Shown here piece by piece: positions 54,582-63,031 of a stretch of 64,000 nucleotides of DNA. The notes beneath the pieces were generated by a model. The model was not told where the DNA came from. It saw only the letters and a program-made list of their open reading frames with translations, and searched no databases. The position numbers were made by a program, and so were the translations under genes. Source of the stretch: Lachnospiraceae bacterium (GTDB lineage: Bacteria; Bacillota; Clostridia; Lachnospirales; Lachnospiraceae); assembly GCA_015258065.1 (NCBI GenBank), contig JABZIZ010000003.1, positions 62,001 to 126,000 of the forward strand. The letters run 5' to 3'. Positions within the stretch are counted from its first letter, which is position 1. Every line of letters starts with the position of its first letter.

Positions 54582-55853
54582 AGTGCCTGATGGATTTTCA
54601 TTCGATGCCGCAGGAAGTTCCAGCAACACCTTTATAATGCGATGTTGTCTGAGACCCCGGCAGGTCAGAATCGTTCCATCTGCAAGCGTAATGCTCTCCC
54701 TGTTCTGCGGAAGACGATCCAGATGTCCGATCATGAGCCCCCCAATCGTATCGTAATCTTCCGAAGAGAGGGAAGTGTGTAAGGCATCATTGACATCATC
54801 CAGCTTCATCGTACCTTCAATCAGATATTTGCCTTCTCCCACCTGATTGATCAATCCCTCTTCATCCGAATCGTATTCATCACGGATTTCTCCCACAATC
54901 TCCTCCAGCAAATCCTCCATGGTAATCATGCCGGCACAGGCTCCATACTCGCTAAGGACAAAAGCCACATTGACCGTCTTTTCCCTCATTTCCATCATTA
55001 AGTTGGCTGTTTTCTTAAACTCATAGGTGTAATAAGCATCACGAAGATGGTCTTTAACGTGAAAAGGCTGATTCGCTTCTATGAAAAGCATGTCCTTGAT
55101 GTTCAACATCCCGATCATATTGTCCGGATGATCCTCATAAACAGGAAGGCGGGTATACATCTCCTCTCTAAAAATCCGCATCACTTCTTCCAACGTGGCG
55201 TCTGTAGAAACGCAGGTCATATCGATCCTCGGAATCATGATGTCCTTCGCCAGTGCATCTCCGAAGTCAAACACATTGTTGATCATGTCTTTTTCTTCGC
55301 TCTTAATCACGCCGTCTTCGTGGGACACGTTCACGTAGGTTCGCAGCTCTTTTTCCGTAATGGTCTGATGCCCTGCGTCCCGGATCCCGAGCACTTTTAA
55401 TACAAGACCGGAGAGCACATTGATCACAAAAATGAGCGGTGTCAACATCTGCATTAAAAACCAAATGGCAGAAGCATATCGAAGAGCCATCTTTTCCGCT
55501 GTCGCCTTCGCCGCCGTTTTCGGTGTAATCTCTCCAAAAATAAGCACAAGAATGGTAAGGATTCCGGTGCCGAGGCCGATCGCAAAAGAGCCAAAAACTT
55601 TGGTGACAATGACCGTAGCAAGGGATGAAGCCGAAAGGTTGACCACATTATTCCCAATGAGAATCGCTGTCAGCATCTTGGGATAGTTGGCATCTATTTT
55701 CAGAACTCTTGCCGCTCTGGTATTCCCTTCCGAAGCCAGCGTCTGGATCCTTACCTTATTCACCGTACTCATTGCCGTCTCCGCCGATGAAAAAAAAGCC
55801 GACAAAGAAAGCAGTGTAATGAGAATCACAAATTGAATGATGATTTCCGTCAT
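54567..55853 (-). CDS. CNNM/DUF21 membrane protein with CBS pair (HlyC/CorC family)
   Basis: This 428-residue protein has an N-terminal DUF21 domain with three to four membrane helices (SAFFSSAETAMSTVN, then GEITPKTAAK). Two CBS domains (about 200-320) follow, with MIPRIDMTCV and EYGACAGMITMEDLLEEIVGEI. The C-terminal CorC_HlyC domain is last. Family members transport or sense Mg2+. It is often annotated hemolysin; I see no toxin feature. It is divergent from the PPTase gene, 43 bases apart. Confidence 0.9.
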   Translation of the reverse strand: MTEIIIQFVILITLLSLSAFFSSAETAMSTVNKVRIQTLASEGNTRAARVLKIDANYPKMLTAILIGNNVVNLSASSLATVIVTKVFGSFAIGLGTGILTILVLIFGEITPKTAAKATAEKMALRYASAIWFLMQMLTPLIFVINVLSGLVLKVLGIRDAGHQTITEKELRTYVNVSHEDGVIKSEEKDMINNVFDFGDALAKDIMIPRIDMTCVSTDATLEEVMRIFREEMYTRLPVYEDHPDNMIGMLNIKDMLFIEANQPFHVKDHLRDAYYTYEFKKTANLMMEMREKTVNVAFVLSEYGACAGMITMEDLLEEIVGEIRDEYDSDEEGLINQVGEGKYLIEGTMKLDDVNDALHTSLSSEDYDTIGGLMIGHLDRLPQNRESITLADGTILTCRGLRQHRIIKVLLELPAASNENPSGTFTSK

Positions 55854-55896
55854 GAAATCTGTTCCCCTTTGGCATTCCTATGATAGGATAAAAGCG

Positions 55897-56514
55897 ATGA
55901 TTCGATTCTACTATGCCCACTTAAATGAATATACACCTTCGTCTCCCCTGCCTCATCCACTGTATCACCATGCCGGACTTTGCCTTCTGGAAAAAGGTTT
56001 AAGCGATTTGGGTGTCCCGGGGAATCGGTTTTCCCTTTCCTACGGCATCCATGGAAAACCGTTTCTAACGAACGAACCAAATCTGCATTTTTCCATTTCT
56101 CATGCCGGTGCTTATGTGGTTTGCGCCCTCAGTGATCAAAACATAGGTGCAGACATCCTTGATTTTAGAAAAAATCAAAGGATCCTGTCCCTGGCAGAGC
56201 GCTTTTTCTCCTCTGAGAACCTCCGGCTTCTACAACAGGCAGCGAAAGAAGAACGGCCGCCTCTCTTCTTCCGCCTCTTTTGCGCCACAGAAAGTTATAC
56301 AAAACTGATTGGCGACGGTCTCTCTCAGGGAATGAAAGATTTTTATATGGATCAAGCACTTCTGCATGTGTACGATCACCGAAGAGCTTCCTCTGTCTCC
56401 GGATATCTGACAGAGCCGTTTGGGCAGGCAGGATATGCTTGCTTTCTCTGCACGCACATCCCGCTTGCAGAAGACATCTCCTGTATTCCTGTTTTCGTGA
56501 GGGATATCCTATAA
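55897..56514 (+). CDS. 4'-phosphopantetheinyl transferase, Sfp type
   Basis: This 205-residue enzyme of the Sfp superfamily attaches the CoA arm to carrier proteins. Motifs are GKPFLTNEPNLHFSISHAG, the metal-binding IGADIL, and CATESYTKLIGDGLS. In the last motif the usual KES lysine appears as Thr (TES) while the metal-ligand Glu is kept. Start: ATG at 55897 with AGGA nine bases upstream. No carrier-protein or synthase genes are nearby. Tandem repeats begin at its stop codon. Confidence 0.82.
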   Translation: MIRFYYAHLNEYTPSSPLPHPLYHHAGLCLLEKGLSDLGVPGNRFSLSYGIHGKPFLTNEPNLHFSISHAGAYVVCALSDQNIGADILDFRKNQRILSLAERFFSSENLRLLQQAAKEERPPLFFRLFCATESYTKLIGDGLSQGMKDFYMDQALLHVYDHRRASSVSGYLTEPFGQAGYACFLCTHIPLAEDISCIPVFVRDIL

Positions 56515-56559
56515 CGGAAGGCTCTTTTAACAGAAAGTTCCTTTAACGAAAGAATCCTT
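56512..56559 (+). repeat. 16-base tandem repeat starting at the PPTase stop codon
   Basis: Three copies lie at 56512-56527, 56528-56543 and 56544-56559. Each begins TAAC(G/A) and ends in T-rich CTTT or CCTT. The first TAA is the stop codon. Copies differ at about four positions. The period is not a multiple of three. Confidence 0.85.
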
Positions 56560-56576
56560 CTCCGGAAAAGACAACA

Positions 56577-58394
56577 TCAGCCCACTGCTCTGGTTGCCTG
56601 CTTCAGCCACTCCTTGATCTCCGGCTCCTCAATAAGCGGCTCTACCTTGTCATAGACCGCCTGATGATAAGCATTGAGATGATCAATATCTTCCTGCTGC
56701 ATATACTTCGGATCAATTGCTTCCAGATCAATGGGAGCATAAGTTAACATCCCGAATTTCAAAAACTGTCCGTCGCTGTTCTCCAAATCCTTCTGCACTT
56801 CCAAAATATTCTCAATCCGGATCCCGTGACTGCCTTCTTTATACACCCCCGGTTCATCCGAAACGATCATCCCATCCATGATTTCTGCTGCAACCGATCC
56901 CTGTGCACTGCGCCAGGCGATTCTTTGCGGCCCTTCATGCACATTTAACATATAACCGATTCCATGCCCGGTTCCGCACTTATAGTCCATGTGATTCTTC
57001 CACATCGGCTCTCTTGCAGCCAGATCCAAGGTCACTCCGTTGCTCCCCTGTAAAAAAATGAGATTCGCCAGGCGTAACATGCTCATCACGCTTAGCGTAT
57101 AGTGCTTTTTGATTTCCTCACTGATCGGTCCGAGAACGATCGTTCTGGTGACGTCTGTCGTCCCCCCCATATAGGTTGCACCGGAATCCACCAGGAGCAT
57201 TCCCTCCGGTTTCAAAGTGGCTGTTTTGTCTTTGGTTGCCTCATAATGCATCATGGCCGCATTGGCTCCATAGGCACTGATCGTAGGAAAGGATAATTCC
57301 ACAAATCCCGGGATTTCACTACGCATGTGATCCAACTTCGTTGCTGCAGAATATTCTGTGATTTCCTGTTTGCCCACATTCTGCTTCAACCAGTAAATAA
57401 ACCGGGTCAAAACCGCACTGTCTCTGCGATAAACTTCCCTGATATTCTTTAGCTCCGTTTCATTTTTTACCGCCTTCAGAAGCGTGGTCGGATTCATCTG
57501 ATCGATCAGGGAAACACCCGCCCTCTTTGCCGCATCCTGTAACAAACGATACAGCGTATAACTGATATTTTTCTGGTCATAGAGAATGTCGGAATCGGGA
57601 TGAAAGGTGCGCAAAAAGTCGACGACCGAATGATAGTCTTCTAAAAGGATCCCGTTCTTCCCTGCATAATCCTCTACCTCCGGCGTCAGCGCTCTCTTCT
57701 GGAGAAACAGATAAAAACGATCCTCTGTTACCAGGCAGTAGGAAAGGGCAACAGGATTGCACTCCACATCATCTGCCCTTAAGTTGGTTAACCACATGAT
57801 ATCATCCAGTTTACTGAGGAAATGTGTTTTCGCACCTGCCTCTTTCATCTGTTGACGAACCTCCTGGAGCTTCTCCTGAAAGCTCCTGCCACACAACTCA
57901 TCCGAAAGCAGGTAGACTTTCGTGCAGGGCAGAGCAGGACGATCTTTCCAGATATCCGCAGCCAGATCCAAATCATAGCGAAAGGTGATCTGCTTTTCTT
58001 TCAGCGTCTCTTCAAAATCCACCAGAATGTCGGCCGCATTGACCAGGCCGTCAAATCCCAGGCATTGCCCTTTCTGCATTTGCTCGCTCAGATATTCCTT
58101 GATCGTAGGGACTCCCTTATCCAACATGCGGTAAAGCGTAACTCCTGTCCCATCTATCTCTCTTTCCGCCTGAATAAAATACCTTCCGTCTGTCCACAGT
58201 CCTGCCCAGTTGGCAGAAACGACCAGTGTCCCGTTGGAGCCGGAAAAATTGGAAAAAAACTCTCTGACCTTAAAGAAATCCGCCGAATACTCCGAATTAT
58301 GATAGTCCGAAGTAGGCATCATATAATAATCAATGCCGTTCTCCGCCATCTTGCTCCGCAGTTCTTTTAATCTGTCCATGATCATCTGACTCAT
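56577..58394 (-). CDS. pepP: Xaa-Pro aminopeptidase (M24 family)
   Basis: This 605-residue pita-bread metallopeptidase has two creatinase-like N-terminal domains (NGIDYYMMPTSDYHNSEY, then WTDGRYFIQAE). The catalytic domain has metal ligands in DSGATYMGGTTDVTRTI (Asp pair), GTGHGIGYMLNVHEGP (His), and Glu residues in DEPGVYKEGSHGIRIEN. It removes N-terminal residues before proline. ATG at 58394 is preceded by AAGGAGTGGAG. No obvious terminator follows. Confidence 0.94.
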   Translation of the reverse strand: MSQMIMDRLKELRSKMAENGIDYYMMPTSDYHNSEYSADFFKVREFFSNFSGSNGTLVVSANWAGLWTDGRYFIQAEREIDGTGVTLYRMLDKGVPTIKEYLSEQMQKGQCLGFDGLVNAADILVDFEETLKEKQITFRYDLDLAADIWKDRPALPCTKVYLLSDELCGRSFQEKLQEVRQQMKEAGAKTHFLSKLDDIMWLTNLRADDVECNPVALSYCLVTEDRFYLFLQKRALTPEVEDYAGKNGILLEDYHSVVDFLRTFHPDSDILYDQKNISYTLYRLLQDAAKRAGVSLIDQMNPTTLLKAVKNETELKNIREVYRRDSAVLTRFIYWLKQNVGKQEITEYSAATKLDHMRSEIPGFVELSFPTISAYGANAAMMHYEATKDKTATLKPEGMLLVDSGATYMGGTTDVTRTIVLGPISEEIKKHYTLSVMSMLRLANLIFLQGSNGVTLDLAAREPMWKNHMDYKCGTGHGIGYMLNVHEGPQRIAWRSAQGSVAAEIMDGMIVSDEPGVYKEGSHGIRIENILEVQKDLENSDGQFLKFGMLTYAPIDLEAIDPKYMQQEDIDHLNAYHQAVYDKVEPLIEEPEIKEWLKQATRAVG

Positions 58395-58501
58395 ATCTCC
58401 ACTCCTTCTTTCCTTCATTTGACTCAATCAAGATCGTCTGAATGAAACCGTACGTTGTGTTCCTGGTCCCCTCCGCCCGGAATCTTTCGCTTGTTCGTCC
58501 C

Positions 58502-60013
58502 TTACCCCAACCTCAGAAAATCCATCAGACCCTTTTGCATATCCGAAATGGCACAAACAGTGGTATGAAGAATTTCTGCACCCTGCAGAGAGGAAACCGC
58601 ATCGGGCACGGAACAGGCAGAAAGCTGCGCCAGCTGATTCGCCAGTGCAAAATCATCTTTTCCTTTGTGTGCTTCTCCCAACGGCTTGTTCTGAATCGCA
58701 TTCAAAACCGCTCTTGAAAACTTAAAAGGACTGGCGGTAGAGACAATGACCGATGGTGTCTGATCGTTTGTTTCACTCCGGTATTTATTATAAACCGCTC
58801 GTGCAACTGCCGTATGCGTATCGATTAGATACCCTGTCTTTTCGAACAAATCCAAAATGGCATCCGCACACTCTTCTTCCGTTGCGTAGTTTCCATAAAA
58901 ATCCTTCAGCCTTTCCCGCATCTCCTGACTGATTTCATATCTGCCTTTCCGCATAAGAGCATCCATCAGGGCAGAATCCTCTTCGGTATCCCTGTTTGCC
59001 AAATCGAACAGCAATCTTTCTAAATTGGAGGAAATCAGAATATCCATCGAAGGAGAAGCGGTCAGGATAAAGTCCCGATTCCGGTCATAGACACCGGTCT
59101 TGAAAAAATCAAAGAGCACTTTGTTGGAATTGGAAGCACAAATGAGCTTTCCCACCGGGAGTCCCATTTTTTTTGCATAATATGCCGCCAGAATATTTCC
59201 AAAATTGCCCGTAGGGACTACAAAATTGACCGGATCTCCCTCTGCGATTCTCCCTTCTCCCAGGAGTCTTGCATAAGCATAGACATAGTATACAATCTGA
59301 GGAATCAGTCTGCCGATATTGATGGAATTGGCGGAGGAAAACCGAAGACCTGCACCATCCATCTTCCTCTCCAGCTCTTTGTCCGTAAACATCTTTTTAA
59401 CACCGGTCTGGGCATCATCAAAATTTCCTTCAATCCCGATGACACAGGTATTTGCCCCCTTCTGGGTCACCATCTGTTTCTCCTGAATGGGACTCACTCC
59501 GTGCTTCGGATAAAAGACACAGATGCGTGTCCCCGGGACGTCCGCAAAACCTTCCAGCGCTGCTTTCCCCGTATCTCCGCTGGTAGCAGTTAAAATCACA
59601 ATTTCATGCTTTTCCTTCTGCTTCTTCACCGCTTCCGTCATGAAATGTGGCAGAATGGAAAGTGCCATGTCTTTAAAGGCAAGCGTTCTTCCATGATAAA
59701 GCTCCAGATAATAAGCGCCTTCCGCCTCTACGATAGGAGCGATCACTTCCGAATCAAACTTATTGTCATAAGCCCTGCAGATACAGTCCCTCAGCTCACT
59801 CTCCGTAAAATCTGTCAACAGCAGCTTCATGACTTCGTAAGCGGTCTGTTGATAATCCATTGCGGAAAACTCCTTCATGGAACGATCCAACCTCGGCAGG
59901 CGATCCGGTACAAAGAGCCCTCCATCGTTCGCAAGTCCCTGCAAAATAGCAACGGAAGCAGGCACTCCTTTTCCCCTTCCTCTCGTTGATTGATAGGTGA
60001 TCTCATCCCTCAT
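58502..60013 (-). CDS. thrC: Threonine synthase
   Basis: This 503-residue PLP enzyme converts O-phosphohomoserine to threonine. The PLP lysine lies in YHGRTLAFKDMALS. The phosphate-binding loop follows as ATSGDTGKAAL, and VPTGNFGNILAAYYAKKMG binds the cofactor tail. ATG at 60013 has AAGGAG nearby. No thrA/thrB neighbour and no attenuator leader are visible in the short gap. Confidence 0.95.
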   Translation of the reverse strand: MRDEITYQSTRGRGKGVPASVAILQGLANDGGLFVPDRLPRLDRSMKEFSAMDYQQTAYEVMKLLLTDFTESELRDCICRAYDNKFDSEVIAPIVEAEGAYYLELYHGRTLAFKDMALSILPHFMTEAVKKQKEKHEIVILTATSGDTGKAALEGFADVPGTRICVFYPKHGVSPIQEKQMVTQKGANTCVIGIEGNFDDAQTGVKKMFTDKELERKMDGAGLRFSSANSINIGRLIPQIVYYVYAYARLLGEGRIAEGDPVNFVVPTGNFGNILAAYYAKKMGLPVGKLICASNSNKVLFDFFKTGVYDRNRDFILTASPSMDILISSNLERLLFDLANRDTEEDSALMDALMRKGRYEISQEMRERLKDFYGNYATEEECADAILDLFEKTGYLIDTHTAVARAVYNKYRSETNDQTPSVIVSTASPFKFSRAVLNAIQNKPLGEAHKGKDDFALANQLAQLSACSVPDAVSSLQGAEILHTTVCAISDMQKGLMDFLRLG

Positions 60014-60073
60014 TGTTGCTCCTTCCATTGGTGTAAACCGGTTTTTGCAGTCATTTCTATCCTATATCTCATC

Positions 60074-61036
60074 TTATATTTTGTGAATCAGCGACAAAGC
60101 AAGCATCCCTTCCAGTAAAAGAAAAATAAGGAAGGCAGGCGAACGGAAAACGGTCCTCCAAAGCCCTTTTGAAGGATGATGCCTGCAGAATCCATTCCAT
60201 ACGACCTTTCTTTTGCAGAACAAAATCCCCAGTCCCAAACTCACAAAAACAAGATCTAATCGATACCAAACTTCAGTGAGATCAAGAGCCCCATTCTCCG
60301 ATACCAGGAAACCAAGGAGACTCCCGAATACAAAATTATTCAAAAAGTGAAATAAAATCGTATAACCAATGCCATATTCAATTGCAATGTATCCCAGTAC
60401 CATGCCGATGTAAAGAGCAAAGATACTCTGCGGTAAATTCGCATGCATTCCCCCAAACATCATTGCCGAAAAAAGGACGGCAAACCTCTTCCCATACGGC
60501 CTTACACTCTGTAACAAAAAGCCTCTGTAAACCATCTCCTCCATGAGAGGAGCAAAAAAACCTACATAAACCCACATCGGTATCGAAGGATCTACGCTGG
60601 TCGCCCTTTCTACACTATCTGCCAGACTGTATCCAAAGAAGCGGAAGGCTCTGTCCAACATGGCAGCGCTTAAGGAAAAAACCGTCTGTCCACACATGAA
60701 GAGCACAAAGAATTGCAAGAAAGTGGACAGATTCATCCTGCGCCCCCTCTTGAAAATCTGCCTGATAGGGACTCGATCTCTCATCCGGTATGCAAGTATG
60801 AGAAACCCAAGCGTAAAACCGATCATGGAACTGAGTGCACCAAAAGAAGACTCGCCTTGCACGAAGGTACCCGAATCTCCGATCGAGACACCCGCCCTCT
60901 GCGTCAGTACCTTCCACAGCGTGCGCAAGGAAGATAACCCGAACACGGTGGCGAACTGCACCAACTGGTAGAGCAGGAGCAGGAATACAATCTCATTGAT
61001 TTCTCTTTTGAACCGAGTGCGATCAAGATCAGACAA
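60074..61036 (-). CDS. Second CPBP family intramembrane endopeptidase
   Basis: This 320-residue membrane protein has about eight hydrophobic segments. CPBP motifs are EEMVYRGFLLQ, FGGMHANL and FHFLNNFVFG. The start is TTG at 61036 with GGATAGG upstream. It shares only family motifs with the plus-strand CPBP gene at 35127. The 192-base gap before it (61037-61228) holds only a weak promoter candidate, TTGCAG, 17 bases, TACGAT. Function unknown. Confidence 0.85.
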   Translation of the reverse strand: MSDLDRTRFKREINEIVFLLLLYQLVQFATVFGLSSLRTLWKVLTQRAGVSIGDSGTFVQGESSFGALSSMIGFTLGFLILAYRMRDRVPIRQIFKRGRRMNLSTFLQFFVLFMCGQTVFSLSAAMLDRAFRFFGYSLADSVERATSVDPSIPMWVYVGFFAPLMEEMVYRGFLLQSVRPYGKRFAVLFSAMMFGGMHANLPQSIFALYIGMVLGYIAIEYGIGYTILFHFLNNFVFGSLLGFLVSENGALDLTEVWYRLDLVFVSLGLGILFCKRKVVWNGFCRHHPSKGLWRTVFRSPAFLIFLLLEGMLALSLIHKI

Positions 61037-61228
61037 ACGAAGACCTATCCTATGAATCGTATACGAATTTACAACGCCCTGAAAATCTCATACAACCTAC
61101 GACGCACGGTCCATCGCATCGTAAACTTAGGCAAGCTTACCTGCAACAGAGTTTTGGATCGTTTAAATCCACATCATCTTACCATGCACAGGGCACATGC
61201 GCAATTCCGGGCAGAAAGACGGGACTTC

Positions 61229-62047
61229 TCATCCTCGCCCGGATGCAAATGATCCATGAAGATGCAGAACACGGGGAGAAATAGGAATCCTTCGATAGAT
61301 TTCCGCATAATCGGAAGCGGAGAGATCCTCCAGATAATTTTGTCGAAATTTGGTGGAAATTCCACTTTTCGCAAGAAGATCCGCTGCTTTATTATAGGCA
61401 ATCGCAGCCTCTTCCTCTGTCTCATAATGTCCAACGACATAATTGCTTTGCACATGAATCACGGTTTTAAATTTTTGCATGCCGCGCGAAATGTATCTGT
61501 GCACGCCCTGGTACCGATTGATAATCTCAATGTTAAGGTAGCGAAGATCCGTCTGATCGCCGTTGATAAAACGATAATCCCGGTTCAGAACTGCATGAGA
61601 ACGGATGCCATAACGATTCAGAATATTGATTTGAGATCCGTAATCGGCGACAAAAAGATGCTTTCCCCTCTTCATGATTTTATGGGAAGAATAATAAAAG
61701 AGATCGTCAATATCGAATTTATAGACAAGCTTACGAGAAAGATAATAAAGAAAGTACCTCTTTTGCATGTAAATCGGCGTGGGAATATAGATTCCCTTAT
61801 CTCTGTAGTTGATCAAAATCACATACTTTTCAAATGGAAGTGCTGTTTTTTTCGGAATCGAATCCATTGTGACTTCCGGGTGGGTAAGCGCATCCATTCC
61901 CTCCAGATAAGCCTCATGCGCCCTCTTGCCCGTTTTAAACGAGCCGAGTGCAATATGCTTCCTCTTCCAGGTAAGAGAAGCCCTGTAGTCGATTGTGCCT
62001 CCGTCTACACGCAGGCGCGGATATACCCCCGGCAAATGCGCTTTCAT
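61229..62047 (-). CDS. AP2-domain, HNH-like DNA-binding protein
   Basis: This 272-residue protein has three recognisable parts. Residues 8-50 resemble an AP2 domain (YRASLTWKRKHIALGSF, then KRAHEAYLEG). Residues 145-178 follow the layout of a homing-endonuclease HNH core (RDYRFINGDQTDLRYLNIEI), but the catalytic histidine pair is replaced by Tyr-Arg-Phe. Residues 179-225 are a clearer AP2 domain (YQGVHRY, then VVGHYETEEEAAIAYNKAA). The middle (65-140) is aromatic-rich and unassigned. It is probably a sequence-specific DNA binder rather than an active nuclease. It lies behind the rnf terminator with a duplicated RBS. Confidence 0.75.
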   Translation of the reverse strand: MKAHLPGVYPRLRVDGGTIDYRASLTWKRKHIALGSFKTGKRAHEAYLEGMDALTHPEVTMDSIPKKTALPFEKYVILINYRDKGIYIPTPIYMQKRYFLYYLSRKLVYKFDIDDLFYYSSHKIMKRGKHLFVADYGSQINILNRYGIRSHAVLNRDYRFINGDQTDLRYLNIEIINRYQGVHRYISRGMQKFKTVIHVQSNYVVGHYETEEEAAIAYNKAADLLAKSGISTKFRQNYLEDLSASDYAEIYRRIPISPRVLHLHGSFASGRG

Positions 62048-62082
62048 ATACTCCCTTCTACCTTCATATACTTCGTTCTACC
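62043..62082 (-). repeat. Duplicated RBS and start codon before the AP2 gene
   Basis: Two 20-base copies (62043-62062 and 62063-62082) are 18/20 identical. Each carries a purine-rich Shine-Dalgarno and an ATG-A-A. The upstream ATG (62067) opens a 7-codon frame whose TGA overlaps the real ATG (62047). Confidence 0.9.
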
Positions 62083-62133
62083 AAAAAAGTCACTCTTCTC
62101 CAAAGGAAATGCTTCCTTGGGGAAGAATGACTT
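62083..62133 (-). terminator. Terminator of the rnf operon
   Basis: On the minus strand a long imperfect stem (AAGTCATTCTTCCCCAAGGA with its partner ending AAGTGACTT-like) is followed by TTTTTT. It directly abuts the duplicated RBS of the AP2 gene and leaves no space for a separate promoter. Confidence 0.8.
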
Positions 62134-62189
62134 CACATGTTAGAATAAGCAGGACTTTTCGAGAAAGAGCGTCCCTTCTCCACCCATCC

Positions 62190-63014
62190 TTAAGCGGTCT
62201 TCGTTCCATCCGCAGCAGATGCATGCGTGGTGAAAATCGCTTTTTTCGGACACTTTTGTGCACAGGTTCCGCAATGGGTGCATTTCGACTGGTCGATTCT
62301 GGCCAGATTCTCTTCTACCACAATCGCCCCCGATGGACAATTCTTTTCACAAATATGACAGGCAATGCAACCCACCTTGCAGTATTTGTTCACTTTTGCC
62401 CCCATGTCCTTTGACATACAGGAAACCACTTCCGTGTAAGTATAGGGCACCAGATCAATCAGATGACGAGGACAGATTTCAATGCACTTCTTACAAGCCT
62501 TACAGGCCTCTCTGTCAACGACCGCAACCCCGTTTACCACATGAATGGCATCAAACGGACAAACTCTCTCACAGCTCCCGCCACCGAGGCAGCCGAACGA
62601 GCAGGTTTTTGCACCTCCTCCCGGCGTCTGTTCGATGAGTCGGCAATCATTGGTTCCAAAATACTCGTACTTGCTGCTGGCTTTCTCGCAGTCTCCGTTG
62701 CAATGTACATAAGCGACCTGCCTGACCGTGCTGCCTGCTTCCACTCCCATAATGGCTGCAATCGCATTCCCAACGGGTGCTCCGCCAACCGGACATTGAT
62801 TCACCGGAGCCTCTCCCTTTGCAATCGCCGCCGCAAGGCCGGAGCAACCTGCATAACCGCAGCCTCCACAGTTGTTTCCGGGTAGTGCTTCCAAAATCTG
62901 CGCTTCTTTTTCATCCACATCCACATGTAGCTTGATGTTGGCGAATCCTAACACAAAGCCGATCACGATACCGACAATTGCAACCACCAAAGTTGCCAGT
63001 AAAATCGGATTCAT
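62190..63014 (-). CDS. rnfB: Rnf complex subunit B (ferredoxin-like)
   Basis: This 274-residue subunit has an N-terminal membrane helix. The Fe-S domain follows with GNNCGGCGYAGCSG, and then several 4Fe-4S motifs: CLGGGSCERVCP, CKACKKCIEICP, CIACHICEKNCP and CTHCGTCAQKCP. It accepts electrons from reduced ferredoxin and passes them to the membrane complex. It is the last gene of the operon, as usual in Clostridia. Confidence 0.95.
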   Translation of the reverse strand: MNPILLATLVVAIVGIVIGFVLGFANIKLHVDVDEKEAQILEALPGNNCGGCGYAGCSGLAAAIAKGEAPVNQCPVGGAPVGNAIAAIMGVEAGSTVRQVAYVHCNGDCEKASSKYEYFGTNDCRLIEQTPGGGAKTCSFGCLGGGSCERVCPFDAIHVVNGVAVVDREACKACKKCIEICPRHLIDLVPYTYTEVVSCMSKDMGAKVNKYCKVGCIACHICEKNCPSGAIVVEENLARIDQSKCTHCGTCAQKCPKKAIFTTHASAADGTKTA

Positions 63015-63031
63015 AGTCCTCTCTCCTTTCG

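Noticed and set aside
54567..55853. Hemolysin toxin
   Set aside because: The DUF21-CBS-CorC architecture is that of Mg2+-related membrane proteins. The hemolysin name is historical.
61256..62143. 295-codon plus-strand open frame opposite the AP2 gene
   Set aside because: The minus frame has clear AP2 motifs and an RBS. The plus frame shows neither and runs through the rnf terminator.
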